Origin: Flaccisagitta enflata
Taxonomy: Eukaryota > Chaetognatha > Sagittoidea > Aphragmophora
Direction: 5' to 3'
NCBI GenBank assembly: GCA_965153355.1
Contig: OZ231127.1
Coordinates: 20,088,001 to 20,152,000 of the forward strand
Length of the DNA stretch: 64,000 nucleotides
A program made the translations under genes and the position numbers. Under the pieces are notes generated by a model. That model was not told where the DNA came from. It saw only the letters and a program-made list of their open reading frames with translations, and did no database searches. Positions 1 through 31,779 of this stretch are shown piece after piece; positions within the stretch are counted from its first letter, which is position 1, and every line of letters starts with the position of its first letter.

Positions 1-319
1 TATCTAAATTCGCCGTTGCGACTGCGGACATAAAGAAACGACTTTCCAAGAAAGCAAAAGATGATTTCCGCGACTTGATTCTTACATTTGAAATATTTTT
101 TGACATTATCTAATAACACGAAAAGATATTCACAAGTAAGTCATTGACAGGTTTCATGATTCATGGGTTTAGAGTTGGAGGGAAATGGTGGAAAGTTTTG
201 GGCAAATGGCTTCCTCAGCTGTGTGCAAGTAGGCAGGTCCAGTAACACAACTCTATAACGGTTCTAAGAGTGACGGCAATCTAACTTACCTTTCCTTCCT
301 GCTTTCCTTTGAATTGCAG

Positions 320-515
320 TAAATCGTCCCCGCATGCTAATGGAACATACAAGTTATTTCTTAACGTCCTTTCGACGACAAGAAAGAAAGAAATAAATGA
401 ACAACTGTACTACGACTTATCCGCGACGAAATTTGCGTTAACTCTCTCTCTATCCACCTACGTCTCGCACTTACAAGCACACTTCTTGCTCGACTCTTTT
501 CTTGACTATATCTAA
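320..515 (+). CDS. Possible exon, 64 codons to a stop
   Basis: A very good acceptor (TTTGAATTGCAG) opens a single frame starting KSSPHANGTYKLFLNVLS and ending with TAA. The stop is followed one base later by a perfect donor AAG/GTAAGA, so this may be a 3'-UTR-split exon, a decayed exon, or a chance frame. Confidence 0.25.
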
Positions 516-537
516 GGTAAGACTATAGAATATGGAT

Positions 538-538
<1 letters not shown>

Positions 539-626
<88 letters not shown>

Positions 627-638
627 GAGCGCGAGAGT

Positions 639-704
<66 letters not shown>
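539..704. repeat. (GT)n then (GA)n microsatellite
   Basis: About 85 bases of (GT)n followed by about 60 bases of (GA)n. Reading frames here are repeat artefacts. Confidence 0.97.
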
Positions 705-705
<1 letters not shown>

Positions 706-879
706 AGTTTGATATCGATTTCTTTTTTATGTCCTTACCAATTTGCTCATTTCTGATCCACGTCTGCGCCAGTAAAGCCATGCTTTGACATCTGTCATGA
801 AAGGGGAAAGGAAGGGGGGATTAACGGTCTACCACGTTTATCGTTAAATATCGGAAATACCTAAAGTCTCTCTGAGCGT

Positions 880-1247
880 TGGCCGTTAAAATGGTGAGAG
901 ATGATTATCATTCGAAATGGTGAGAGATGTGAATCGTTTTAAATGGTGATTACGTTAAAGTGGCGAGAGATGTGAATCATTTAAAATGGTGGTTTCATTT
1001 TAGTGGCGAGAGATGTTCATTGTTTGAAATGTTGAGAGATGTTTAAAATGGTGGTTTTGTTAGAGTGACTAGAGATGTGAATCATCTAAAATGGTGGTTC
1101 TATTAAAGTGGCGAGAGATGTTCATTTTTTGAAATGATGAGAGATGTTTAAAATAGTGGTTTCGTTAGAGTGGTGAGAGACAGTAATCGTTTGAAATGGT
1201 GAGAGATATTGATTAAAATGGTTGTCCCGTTAGTGACTAGAGATGTT
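880..1247. repeat. Degenerate minisatellite around AATGGTGAGAGATG
   Basis: Irregular copies of AATGGTGAGAGATG and AAAGTGGCGAGAGATG, spaced roughly 50-60 bases. One more copy follows the inserted element at about 1848-1875, showing the element split the array. Confidence 0.75.
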
Positions 1248-1834
1248 AACACCCTGAGCAGGAAATTTGGCACAAGTCCAATAAAACAATTGATAATGGT
1301 TCAAAATAGATAACATCTGTCCAAAATATGGCTGGAATGCAAAAATATTGTTATTATAAATACGTAAGAGTCAAAAAGCAGTAAATATCAATTTATTTGA
1401 ATGTCAAATAGGGTCTATAAGCCGCAGATTTGATGATTTTGTCTTTGATCAAGCAAAAAGATAGATGATAACTTGTCAGTCGATTTTGCAGATTTTGGCG
1501 TGGATCCGGTGCTGCACAGCATTGAGGGACTCAACTTAGTAACCTCCTGCATACACTGCTTGCTTCAGACCACCCCAGTAGTTCTAAAATGGCCTCAAGT
1601 ATAAGTGTTTCCCTTCATCAAATTTTGCCGGTAAAAACCCATCAAAATCTAACACCGCATTTCTAGTTTGAAGCTTTCTATGGCAGAGAGTGGTCGCATG
1701 ACTGATCAACGGCGCATTCTTACGTCCAGTAGAGCTAGTCAGGAGGTTATGTTTCAAATTTCAACTCACTGGGCCATCTAGAAATATCGTTTTTGTGTCA
1801 ATACGTTTGTGCCAAATTTCCTGCACAGGGTGTT
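1248..1834. mobile_element. 587-bp terminal-inverted-repeat element
   Basis: Ends AACACCCTG and CAGGGTGTT belong to a TIR of about 28 bases that includes CAGGAAATTTGGCACAA. TGTT flanks both sides (1244-1247 and 1835-1838), a likely 4-bp target duplication. No coding; a MITE-type element. Confidence 0.75.
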
Positions 1835-1881
1835 TGTTAATTGTTTAAAATGGTGGCGAGAGATGTTAATCATTTGGTTCC

Positions 1882-2800
1882 GATCTGTGAAACCCGGTCG
1901 GGAAAAGCAAAGTGATGATGAAAGATGAAATGGCCGCGACAGAACCTGCCAAAGCGAGGATTATCATCCTTTACGGTCGGCAACAGCGTGAAATTTATGT
2001 CAAAGCCAAAGGGTTGGAACTTTTGGAAAGAGAAGATCCTGAAATGGGGGGAGGGCGGGGGAGATGAAGGAAGGTTGGTGGTAAATGGTGAATTTTTGGG
2101 GTGATAACGGAAGAGGGCCGCAAGTGAATGGTATTTGGGGAAAAGATCAACCGGGGAAAAGAAGAGGGGCGGTTAGAGTATAGTTGAAAAGAGGAGTGAA
2201 TGAGGGGAAAATGTAGGGCCTGTAGTGTGTGATTGGGGCAATTTTGGTATGCTATAAGGTGGAGACGGCCGGATATGATTTGAGGAAGAAAGAAGAGAAT
2301 GATGAGTGAAACAGGTAAAGATATTGCTTTGCAAAGCAGTGGAAGGTGTTTGATGGGAAATGGAGAATCATAAGATATGACCGCGCGCGAGGGAAACGAC
2401 AGAAGGAAGTTGATCTTCAGAAATGTCCCGAATCTTTTGCCCGCCTGTTAGAAATGTATGTCTGTCCGTCTCTTAGGTGTGTGTGCCTTCTGTCTCTTTT
2501 GCGTGCTTTTGGCTTTTTCTCTTTCTCTTCTATTCGATGCCCGTGTCTTTTGTTTCTTGCCATTTTTTATATTGAACGCTAGATGGGTAACCATATGGTT
2601 GCGCCTTGATTTTGTGCCATTTGTTTTTACTACGTAGGCAAATATACGTAACTCGTCTTTCGTATCATCCAATTTTTGGATTGATTGATTTTATTTATTT
2701 ACGGCATCGCTTCTTAAAGTGATTGATTGATTTTTATGATCGTTTGAATGCGCCCTTGGAATTCACTAATTTCAATAATCTCTCATCTTTTTATTGCAGA
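1882..2800. other. Mostly non-coding, purine-rich
   Basis: Contains a short open stretch at about 1918-2062 (ARIIILYGRQQREIYVKA) without splice sites I trust, then G-rich DNA. The candidate exon at 2334-2452 is listed separately. Confidence 0.4.
2334..2452 (+). CDS. Possible internal exon
   Basis: The open frame includes KVFDGKWRIIRYDRARGKRQ and KCPESFARLLE, with protein-like composition. The acceptor TTGCAAAG is weak; the donor AAT/GTATGT is good. Its phase does not join the candidate exon at 2801. Confidence 0.2.
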
Positions 2801-2879
2801 TAAACTAATGAACGGACAATTAACGTTATTTGACATCGACAGACTGTGGGTTGAAACCAACGAAAGTGGGCCTAAAAGT
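2801..2879 (+). CDS. Probable internal exon of an unidentified gene
   Basis: Canonical acceptor (CATCTTTTTATTGCAG) and donor (AAA/GTAAGT) enclose 79 bases with one open frame, KLMNGQLTLFDIDRLWVETN then ESGPK. Both other frames hit stops at once. Starts with two bases of a split codon and ends phase 1. The Bel/Pao element lies in the region where the next intron would be. I do not recognise the protein. Confidence 0.42.
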
Positions 2880-3225
2880 AAGTTTTATAGACGCGTTTTC
2901 GCTTTTATTAACGTTGTTTTTATCTTGTCCTCCGGTCTGTTATTTTTGTCTTTTGCCCTTTTGCATTTTTATCGCCGGATTTTAGTATGGTTTTTATCGC
3001 TTGTCCGATCAGCTTGCTATAGGGATGATATGGATGAATTTAATGGGATGGGCCGGGGCAGGGGCAGGTATTATCAGGTGGCATGGGCTCTGAAGAAGAT
3101 GAACATGTTGTCATGTGCTGTTTCTGTCCTTTATTGTGTCCTATCTCGATTTCATGTTATCTTTTGCGTTTGCTGATCATAATTAACGCCCACTTTCCCT
3201 TTCATTTTTCCCCCCTCTCTTCAGT

Positions 3226-3368
3226 TGTTGAAATTTTTATGGAATAAACGAGACGATCGCCTTCCTATTTTCCAATCGGCCAACTTTCTTTCACCACAAG
3301 TCGTCAGTCAGATAGACGCTCATAGACAGTGCCAGTTGAAACTCGTGGGCGTAAATTATATTTCAACA
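3226..3368 (+). repeat. Putative short LTR of the Bel/Pao element
   Basis: Bounded by TGTTGAAAT and ATTTCAACA, a 9-bp inverted pair with TG/CA ends, and containing AATAAA. It sits upstream of gag. No second copy can be checked because the 3' half of the element is missing, and no clear tRNA primer site follows. Confidence 0.22.
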
Positions 3369-4056
3369 ATTTAAAACGACTCGACTCTTTCCATCTTCGC
3401 CCGAAACGAAATTGACACAGGCATGCAGCACGATTTATACACCGTCTCGACCGCTCAACGTCATCTCGTGTATCTCACTTCGGTTTGAATCAGTGTCCGA
3501 GGTCGAATCGTTTGCGCGCAATGAAGAACGACATCACTGCGGAAATGGAAGGATGCCGGCGTCTTTTCGACGCCGTTTTTGCACCGAAGGAACGAATGAC
3601 CGACTCACGCCGCCTGTGAATCAGATGGCGCTCGACATTTTCCGGATATGGTTTATGACTTTATATCGTTCGCAAGGCAAATGGCGCTCGACTCGATGCC
3701 CGGCGACCCTCTTCCATTCGCGGCGTCCTCTTTGCGTCGAATCCGGCGCGAATGGGACTCCATGCGTTTCTTGATCGTGAGAACTATCCAGAGGGTTTTC
3801 CTTCCAACGCCGACATCGTGAACGCAGTATAATGACATTGGGAATCGCAAAAGACCCATCAGCGAATTCTCATGGAACAGTCTCCCAACTGATACTCACG
3901 CCCGTGATAATGTTACCGGCGCTCCAACTCCAAGGATGCGAACGTCTGCCGCCAAACCCGACGGATCCGAGTATCTACCACTTCCGGTTCCACGACATGG
4001 TGCGCAATCTCCAACTGGCGGCCAATTTTTGAATCTGCCGCCGATCCAAAGAGGAG

Positions 4057-6632
4057 ATGCCGTCCAATCAATGGGGATTTGATTTGGTCTCGGAAATTGA
4101 ACCTGCGCGTGCGTCTCCAATGGAGCAAGCTGACGACATGCTTGCAGATCTCGACGACGCCGATGCGCTTGCAAGAGGTCGCGGGATCATCAACGGATTG
4201 ACGCCGCAGGAGAGGGCGAGGCGACGCTTCGTCAATAGGAGTGCTGAGAGACAGATGGGGTAGGCAGTTGGAGGAAGAAATGCGACAAGGCCGCCGGCTG
4301 ATTGACGATATGCAGCAGCAACAACGGGAGGAGGAGCAGCGACAGCAGCAGGAGCAACAGCAGCAGCATCAGTGCAGATGCAGCAGCAGCAACTCCAACA
4401 GCAACGTCAGCTCCACCGACCACAGGAGCAGCAGCAAACGACAGCTCAACGGCAGCAGCAAGAGCTGTTGCAGCAGCAGTTGCAGCAACTCCAACAATTT
4501 TGTCAACAAGATCAACAACAACATCAGATCCTGCAGCCGACGCCACAATCTGTGGCTCAACAACAGCAACAAAATGACCAACAGCAACAACAGCAGCATG
4601 AACAACAACAGCAGCGGCAAAACGATGCAGGAGAACAGATGCAACAGCAACGGCAGCAGCAACAGCAACCTTCCGCCGCGATCCCAGCGGTGGTAGTGGA
4701 TCCTCCAGCTGCAAATAACAATTGTCGAAAGCATGAACGTCAGTGAGGAGACAGAAGAAGAGAGACAACAACGCCTTGCAGATCAACGTCTGCGCATGAT
4801 GGCTGAAGGCGAAGGTGGTGATGCAACAACAGCTCCAAAGGCGCCGATCGCGGTGCCATTGGGATTCCAACAGCGAAGCTCATCACAAGAAGACAAAGAG
4901 TTATACGACAGAATGTGTAACTTTCGCCAGCAGCAGCAACGAGATGAAGATAGAAGAGCAGGGGTATTCAACAATGCGGCAGAAATGCAACGAAAGCACT
5001 GGAATAGCCTGAACGACGGCGGCATCGGTGGAGCTTTGGAGCAGCGGGATGTGAAGCTTAGACAACTGTCTGAGCTGGAGCAGCAGCAGCCGCAGCATCC
5101 GCCAAAAGACCGTCGATCTATCTTCAGAAATTTCAATCCGGGATTGTTCAATTCGAACATACAGCAACATCATGTGCAGTCAGTGGAAGCGTCCGTCAAG
5201 CAGCCGATGCAGCGGCAGCAACAGATGGAGCAGCGGCAGCAGCAAGGACAACGTCAGCGTCAACTGCAGCGGCAGAATGAACAGCAACAGCGTCTGACCA
5301 GCAACAGCAGCTTCAACATCAACAGTGGCAGCAGCACGGCTTCAACAACAGCAACAGCATCAGGATCAGCATCAAACCCCAGCAGCAACGATTCTCCCTA
5401 CCGCGCCGGAAGTGATCTTCGAGAAGCAGATTGGTTCTGCTAGAAGGGAGACTGGTCTTCCCCGTCAAGAGGAAAAGGTCTTCAACACAGCCGGAAGCGG
5501 AGGTGATGCAACGGAAGCAATGCGCAGGAGGCAGAGGCAAGAGGCCGCTGACGCGAAGTTGGCACAACAGCTGCAAGATAAGGAGAGAAGAAAAGTCGCG
5601 CCAAAGAAGACAACGAGTGGATTGCAGCCGAAGGCGCCAAAAGTAGCGCAAGCGCCTCTAGCGACGCCTCAAGCGAAGTCATCCAGCAGAATCAACGTTT
5701 GCTGCAAGAAGTGGATAGTTTGAAGATGCAGATTCAGCAGAGAGACTTTCTTGACCTGCCGCAGCGAAAGCAGAAGAAAGACAACGTAAAGAAGAACAAA
5801 TAACAGCACGTCCAAGACTTTGATGCTCCCGATTCCATCAAGATGATCGTCAACAACAGATGAATCAGCAAGAAGAAGTTGGGTGGAGCATAAAAACCAC
5901 CAAGAAGAGATCTCCGGTCAAAGTCGGGGGTCAATACGCATTGATCCAACAACCTCCAGCGTATCATCAGGTGGAGCATCATCAAGCGGCCCGTCAACCG
6001 GAAGTCCACGCTCAGATGCCCAACAATCCGGCATCCGGCTCTGGACATGTTTTTGGAAAGAGCGGCGTACAAAGACTACCTTATGTATGCGAGCAAGAGA
6101 GGCCGGCCCCAAAGCGCTGGAGAGCAAGACCCGAGAAGCCTCTGCAGGAGCTTTCTTCATCCACCGACTTTATGATGTGGAAGAGAAAGTTTAAAGATGC
6201 TGAGAAACATGAAGGCTTGACGCAAATGGACATTTTATTGGAATTGCCCAAGTATTTGCTGGTCCGGCAAAAGAGATCATTGAAACTGCGACGATTGATG
6301 CAACTGGAGCGACAGCAAGAGGAGAGATTGACGACGCCTTCGCAAAAATGGACGTCGTCTTTATGGCAAGGCGCTGCAACATTGCGGCGCTGTTCAACGG
6401 AATCGTCGCGGAGGCGAAGATCCAGTCGGCCGACCATGCAAGGCATTTCAATTTGTCTGCAAGGTTGCAAAAGGCTAAGAAGATTGCGAGGACCTGTGGA
6501 GAAGTGCAACAATGCTATCGTGACGAGCTGCTGCAGGAGATCCTCAACAAGAGGGTCCCTCATCTTGCAGATAAATTGTGGGAAAAGCAACATGAAGCAG
6601 CTCAAAATGGACAATTATTTTCATTCGAATAA
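4057..6632 (+). pseudogene. Bel/Pao gag-like region, frameshifted
   Basis: Coding capacity hops between all three frames (pieces near 4057-4263, 4241-4370, 4372-4746, 4733-5443, 5325-5723, 5860-6220, 6348-6632). The first half is extremely Gln-rich from degenerate CAG/CAA repeats. The last piece, from MDVVFMARRCNIAALFNG, is helical and capsid-like. In such elements Gag forms the particle; this copy cannot make a continuous protein. Confidence 0.7.
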
Positions 6633-6699
6633 CTTGGTCAATATGACTAGAGACATGCAGATTCAGCGTTAACAGCTTAAGTTTTGTAAAACAGCATCA

Positions 6700-8727
6700 G
6701 TGGCAGTCATGACTACAGAGAAAGAAGCGCCATCATCATACGAAGATGCTTTGACCAACGGCAAGAAAAAGACGCAGTCGACGGACCGCTGCAACGCCTG
6801 CAGTGGAATGCATCAAACAGAAGAATGTCATCAGCTGTTGGAGTTGGAAGTGGACGCGAGAGTCCAAAAGATCATGTCTCGTCGTTTGTGCTTCCACTGC
6901 CTCACGCCAGGTCACAACGCCAAAGGATGCGTGAACAGACCAACTTGCCAAACCTGCAAGAAGCGGCACGCAACGATTCTCCACGGGCGTACCTACAAGA
7001 AAGAAGAAAAGGAAGAGAAGAAAGGAGAAAATAAGCAGGGAAATAAAGTACCGCTGGCTCCCTTCAAAAAGTCAGAGGATGCGGCTGCAGCAGCACCAAC
7101 AGCTCCGTCGACGACGAAGAGCTGTATCCAACGGAAATCATCTCTCCTAACGCCACGGCATGACTGGCGGCGACGTAACGTCGCGGTCCGGCCTCTTCAA
7201 TTCGACGACGTTGTCCGGGTCCGATCGTTCCAGCACTATTATGGGGCCAATTCTTCGGTGCGCAGAGACGATTTACGTGCGATCGACTCAGGCGCTGATC
7301 ACACGCGGATCAGTACCAATGCCGCCCGCAGTCTTCTGATTCCAACAAAAACAGTGCAAATGACGGAGATTACTGTGGGAAGTCATGTTGTTGAGGATCG
7401 TTTCATCGCATCATTCACTATGCAATCGGCTCGACGAGGAATATTCGCCGACGCCAACGACGACAGGCAGGATTTGTTAACGAGTGAACGCGATATTCCT
7501 CCTTTTCTCCGCGACCTATCTGACCAACCTCACATCGAAGGCATAAAATTTCCAGAAGCTGAAGGCGGTGTGATGATGATCATCGGAGCGGCGCACGCGG
7601 ATGCCGCCGTCGCTCAAGAAATCCGCCGAGGGCCTTCAGGATCTTTGACTTGCTTCAGATGTCTATTCGGTTGGACTGTATGTGGAAAAACGGGCAAGAG
7701 AGGACGAGATATTGCGTCAATCAACGCTATCGCGACGGATGACCGCGTCCTTAACGATAACATCGATCGCATCCTCGACAATCGCGTCCTCAACAGCAAC
7801 ATTGACCGCATCTTCTACCATGATTTTGCATCATCAATCGTCTCGCAAGAGGAGATGGGTGATTCCCTTGAAAATATCAGAGCGTGCAAAATGTTAGAGG
7901 AAAAGACATATTTTTGCCCAATTATGAAAAAATACTTTGCTCCTGTCACATGGAAATTTCATCACGAAAAAATCATGGAGATTCTGAGAAGAGTGAAATC
8001 ACGACCGACTGCGATGAAGCGACTCGGCAACCAACGTTTTCGCTTCAAGCGTGATCCAGCCTTCAAAGAAAGAGTCTTCCGTGAAATCGAGAAGTTTTAC
8101 GAGACGGGAGTGGCGATTGAGATTGACAACGTCGATTTACGACGACGGCATTGAGAAGCCGCGCTGGTATTTGCCGCTTCATATTGTTGAATTGCGCGGA
8201 AAAACGCGCGTATGTCACGATGCGCGTGCGGCGACCGACGGGATCTCGCTCAATGATTTGCTCGTCGGAGGCCCAAACTGATGAATAGCCTGATGGACAT
8301 CCTCATATACACAGTGGAAAATCGCCTTATGGTGATAAAGGCAGTTTTTCACCAAATTCGTCTGCGTCCATCCTGACGACGCTGATTTATTCAGATTCTT
8401 TTGGTTCAAGGACCGCACTCTTCGAGAAGCAATTTTGAATCTGTTTTTATCACACGTCTTCGGCAGCCAATCCAGCTCATTCTTGGCATCCTTCACCGTC
8501 AGGAAGCATGCTGAAGTAATCCGGCCCAAATATCCCTTCAACGTCCAAGATCTTATTCGCTTCGGCTTCTACGCCGACGACGGAAGTGGGGGTGGGGATT
8601 CGGTCGACTTGGCACTGCAGCTGAAGGTGGACTCAGTGGCGGCGATGGCTGAAGGCGGGATGGACCTTGTGAAGTGGAAAAGTAATGCGCGACAATTGAT
8701 GGATGGAGATCCAAATGTGCCAATCCC
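6700..8727 (+). pseudogene. Bel/Pao zinc knuckle, protease and partial RT
   Basis: The frame at 6700-8154 holds CNAC..H..C and CFHC..GH..C knuckles (about 6787-6975), then an aspartic-protease-like DSGADHT at about 7285-7305 and a downstream pol linker. The RT begins near 8000 and continues in another frame with RVCHDARA and SLNDLLVGGPN (8150-8280). After more frame changes near 8280-8390, the catalytic YADD lies at about 8570-8581. Everything after the DGDPNVP end is lost at the gap. Confidence 0.82.
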
Positions 8728-8737
8728 NNNNNNNNNN
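8728..8737. other. Assembly gap (10 N)
   Basis: Ten Ns separate the reverse-transcriptase remnant from the 71-bp satellite. Gap size is probably nominal, and the join may be wrong. Confidence 1.
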
Positions 8738-10991
8738 AAGCCACCTACACAGTCCCTCAAATCCCACCCTGATGGGAAAAACACACCTAACGGCCTTTAT
8801 CCCCTAAAGCCACCTACACAGTCCCTCAAATCCCACCTGATGGGAAAAAAACACCTATGACCCTTTATCCCTCAGCCACCTACAGTCCCTCAAATCCCAC
8901 CCTGATGGGAAAAAACACCTAACGGCCCTTTATCCCACTAAAGCCACCTACACAGTCCCTCAAATCCCACCCTGATGGGAAAAAAACACCTAACGGCCCT
9001 TTATCCCACTAAAGCCACCTACACAGTCCCTCAAATCCCACCCTGATGGGAAAAAAACACCTAACGGCCCTTTATCCCACTAAAGCCACCTACACAGTCC
9101 CTCAAATCCCACCCTGATGGGAAAAAAACACCTAACGGCCCTTTATCCCACTAAACCCACCTACACAGTCCCTCAAATCCCACCCTGATGGGAAAAAAAC
9201 ACCTAACGGCCCTTTGTCACTAAAGCCACCTACACAGTCCTCAAATCCCCACCCTGATGGGAAAAAAACACCTAATGGCCCTTTATCCCACTAAAGCCAC
9301 CTACACAGTCCCTCAAATCCCACCCTGATGGGAAAAAAACACCTAACGGCCCTTTATCCCACTAAAGCCACCTACACAGTCCCTCAAATCCCACCCTGAT
9401 GGGAAAAAAACACCTAACGGCCCTTTATCCCACTAAAGCCACCTACACAGTCCCTCAAATCCCACCCTGATGGGAAAAAAACACCTAACGGCCCTTTATC
9501 CCACTAAAGCCACCTACACAGTCCCTCAAATCCCACCCTGATGGGAAAAAAACACCTAACGGCCCTTTATCCCACTAAAGCCACCTACACAGTCCCTCAA
9601 ATCCCACCCTGATGGGAAAAAACCACCTAACGGCCCTTTATCCCACTAAAGCCACCTACACAGTCCCTCAAATCCCACCCTGATGGGAAAAAAACACCTA
9701 ACGGCCCTTTATCCCACTAAAGCCACCTACACAGTCACCGTCCACCTGATGGGAAAAAAACACCTAACGGCCCTTTATCCCCCAAAGCCTACACAGTCCA
9801 TCAAATCCCACCTGATGGGAAAAAACACCCTAACGGCCCTTTATCCCACTAAAGCCACCTACACAGTCCCTCAAATCCCACCGTGATGGGAAAAAACCAC
9901 CTAACGGCCCTTTATCCCACTAAAGCCACCTACACAGTCCCTCAAATCCCACCCTGATGGGAAAAAACCACCTAACGACCCTTTATCCCACTAAAGCCAC
10001 CTACACAGTCCCTCAAATCCCACCCTGATGGGAAAAAACCACCTAACGACCCTTTATCCCACTAAAGCCACCTACACAGTCCCTCAAATCCCACCCTGAT
10101 GGAAAAAACACCTAACGACCCTTTATCCCACTAACCCTAAAGCCACCTACACAGTCCCTCAAATCCCACCCTGAAGGGAAAAAAACCACCTCCATGGCCC
10201 TTTATCCCACTAAAGCCACCTACACAGTCCCTCAAATCCCACCCTGATGGGAAAAAAACACCTAACGGCCCTTTATCCCACTAAAGCCACCTACACAGTC
10301 CCTCAAATCCCACCCTGATGGGAAAAAAACACCTAACGGCCCTTTATCCCACTAAAGCCACCTACACAGTCCCTCAAATCCCACCCTGATGGGAAAAAAA
10401 CACCTAACGGCCCTTTATCCCACTAAAGCCACCTACACAGTCCCTCAAATCCCCCCTGATGGGAAAAACACCTAACGGCCCTTTATCCCACTAAAGCCAC
10501 CTACACAGTCCCTCAAATCCCACCCTGATGGAAAAACACCTAACGGCCCTTTATCCCCCACTAAAGCCACCTACACAGTCCTCAAATCCCACCCTGATGG
10601 GGAAAACACCTAACGGCCCTTTATCCCACTAAAGCCACCTCCACAGTCCCTCAAATCCCACCCTGATGGGAAAAAAACACCTAACGGCCCTTTATCCCAC
10701 TAAAGCCACCTACACAGTCCCTCAAATCCCACCCTGATGGGAAAAAAACACCTAACGGCCCTTTATCCCACTAAAGCCACCTACACAGTCCCTCAAATCC
10801 CACCCTGATGGGAAAAAAACACCTAACGGCCCTTTATCCCACTAAAGCCACCTACACAGTCCCTCAAATCCCACCCTGATGGGAAAAAAACACCTAACGG
10901 CCCTTTATCCCACTAAAGCCACCTACACAGTCCCTCAAATCCCACCCTGATGGGAAAAAAACACCTAACGGCCCTTTATCCCACTAAAGCC
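8738..10991. repeat. 71-bp satellite array, about 31 copies
   Basis: The unit begins AAGCCACCTACACAGTCCCT and includes CACCCTGATGGGA, a poly-A run of variable length and AACGGCCCTTTATCCCACT. Period 71 was counted between successive copies. Most copies are nearly identical; divergence is concentrated near 9730-10200 and 10440-10620. No coding. Confidence 0.97.
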
Positions 10992-12055
10992 ACTGTTCCA
11001 GTCCCAGCTCTAGGCAGAGGAGGAAGGAGGCTGATAATCTCTAAAGGGCATCTCTAGGGTACGGCTATCTTATATTGATCAAATTCTACCTTTTAGTTTA
11101 ATTTTTGGGCTTTCCCGTTGCGGACACACAACTCTATAAGAGGTTTTGTCCGTCCATTGGTCCATCCATCAGTCCGTTCATGGTGATCAAGTCAAAAAAA
11201 AGAAAAACAAACGTTACAGATCATTTTTGAGTGTGTGGGAGTGGGGGTTGGGGTGTGGATCGGGGTTGGACGCTCCTGCCAACCTGTCCGCAACGATATT
11301 GTGACCCCGCGTCACTTGTTATGACCAGAAAAAGTCACTGTCAAAAAATTCTTCGCTCAATCTTTGATTACTAACAAAACCCGGTTTTAGTTGAAGATGA
11401 ATTGAAACATTGATAAGATATTCATTACAATGGAATGTTTCCTCAACCTTTTAAGACGATTGCCATAAAGATTACCAAAATTAGTTTTACATTTTTTTCC
11501 AAAGCCGTAGGAATTGATTTGACAGCAGATTCTCAATTGGACATGAATCTAAAAGAAGCAAGAGAAAATCAACTCTAATGGCATGCTTAGGTGGCTGCCA
11601 AACCCCCCCCCCCCTGAGCCCTAGGTAGAGGGGAATAAAGACGGTGAGCGTGTGAATGGGGATGGAAGTATAACCATGTTCCGATTTTTTTTTCTCCCTA
11701 TCTTCTTCCGCACTTCCTTTTTAAAAATACTGTTTTTCTACTGCTTTTTCTACTTTTTCAATTTCTCAGATTTTCCGAAGGGTGCCCATATCATTCCGAG
11801 TAGCGACCCTACTCGTTACTCCATATAAAGCACGCCTGGTTGGGTGGACATGACAGCTGGAGTTAGCGGAAGAAAGACTTCATAATAATAGAACTTAACA
11901 TCCCATGCAGGGTGAGAAACTGAGATTAGGTCGGAATCAAATGAGACTACAATAACTCTCTACGTTATTGAGTCAATCAATCGAACCCCGTTCTAATCTG
12001 TTTTTTATTTTCTATTCTTTATATTTTTTGGTGTGTGTTTATTCTGTTCGTTTTT

Positions 12056-12057
<2 letters not shown>
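10992..12057. other. Non-coding, with one repeat-family copy
   Basis: 11101-11325 is a reverse copy of the family carrying GGACGGACGG runs and GACGCGGGGTCACAATAT (seen again at 17650 and 34485). A poly-C run lies at about 11607. No gene seen; it lies beyond the 3' end of the GPCR. Confidence 0.6.
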
Positions 12058-12348
<291 letters not shown>

Positions 12349-12350
12349 TG

Positions 12351-31559
<19,209 letters not shown>

Positions 31560-31779
31560 TCGAGTGCCGAAGGGCGGTGACGCTGATGTCTTTTTGTCCG
31601 CGACGGAATACCATTCCGACGCGGACTATAATTCGAGGCGGGTGGGTGTCGTCGTCGTTGTCGTTGTTGTCGTTGTCGTCCACACTTTTAAAAATGGGCT
31701 AACTTTTGAACGCCTTGACCGATTTGCTTCATATTTGGAGGGAAGTTGTACTAGGGTAAGCCGCTTTGTGGCCTATGCG

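Larger units (their letters stand above)
3369..8727 (+). mobile_element. Decayed Bel/Pao LTR retrotransposon, 3' truncated
   Basis: A leader, a Gln-rich gag, a double zinc-knuckle region, a protease and reverse-transcriptase segments occur in the order typical of Bel/Pao elements. Several frame changes and the loss of the RNase H, integrase and 3' LTR ends show it is inactive. It stops at a 10-N gap. Confidence 0.85.

Noticed and set aside
1918-2062. Protein-like stretch ARIIILYGRQQREIYVKA
   Set aside because: No usable donor before an in-frame stop; kept only as a note in the regional entry.
8738-10991. CRISPR-like regular repeats
   Set aside because: The 71-bp units are contiguous with no unique spacers, and the DNA is eukaryotic.
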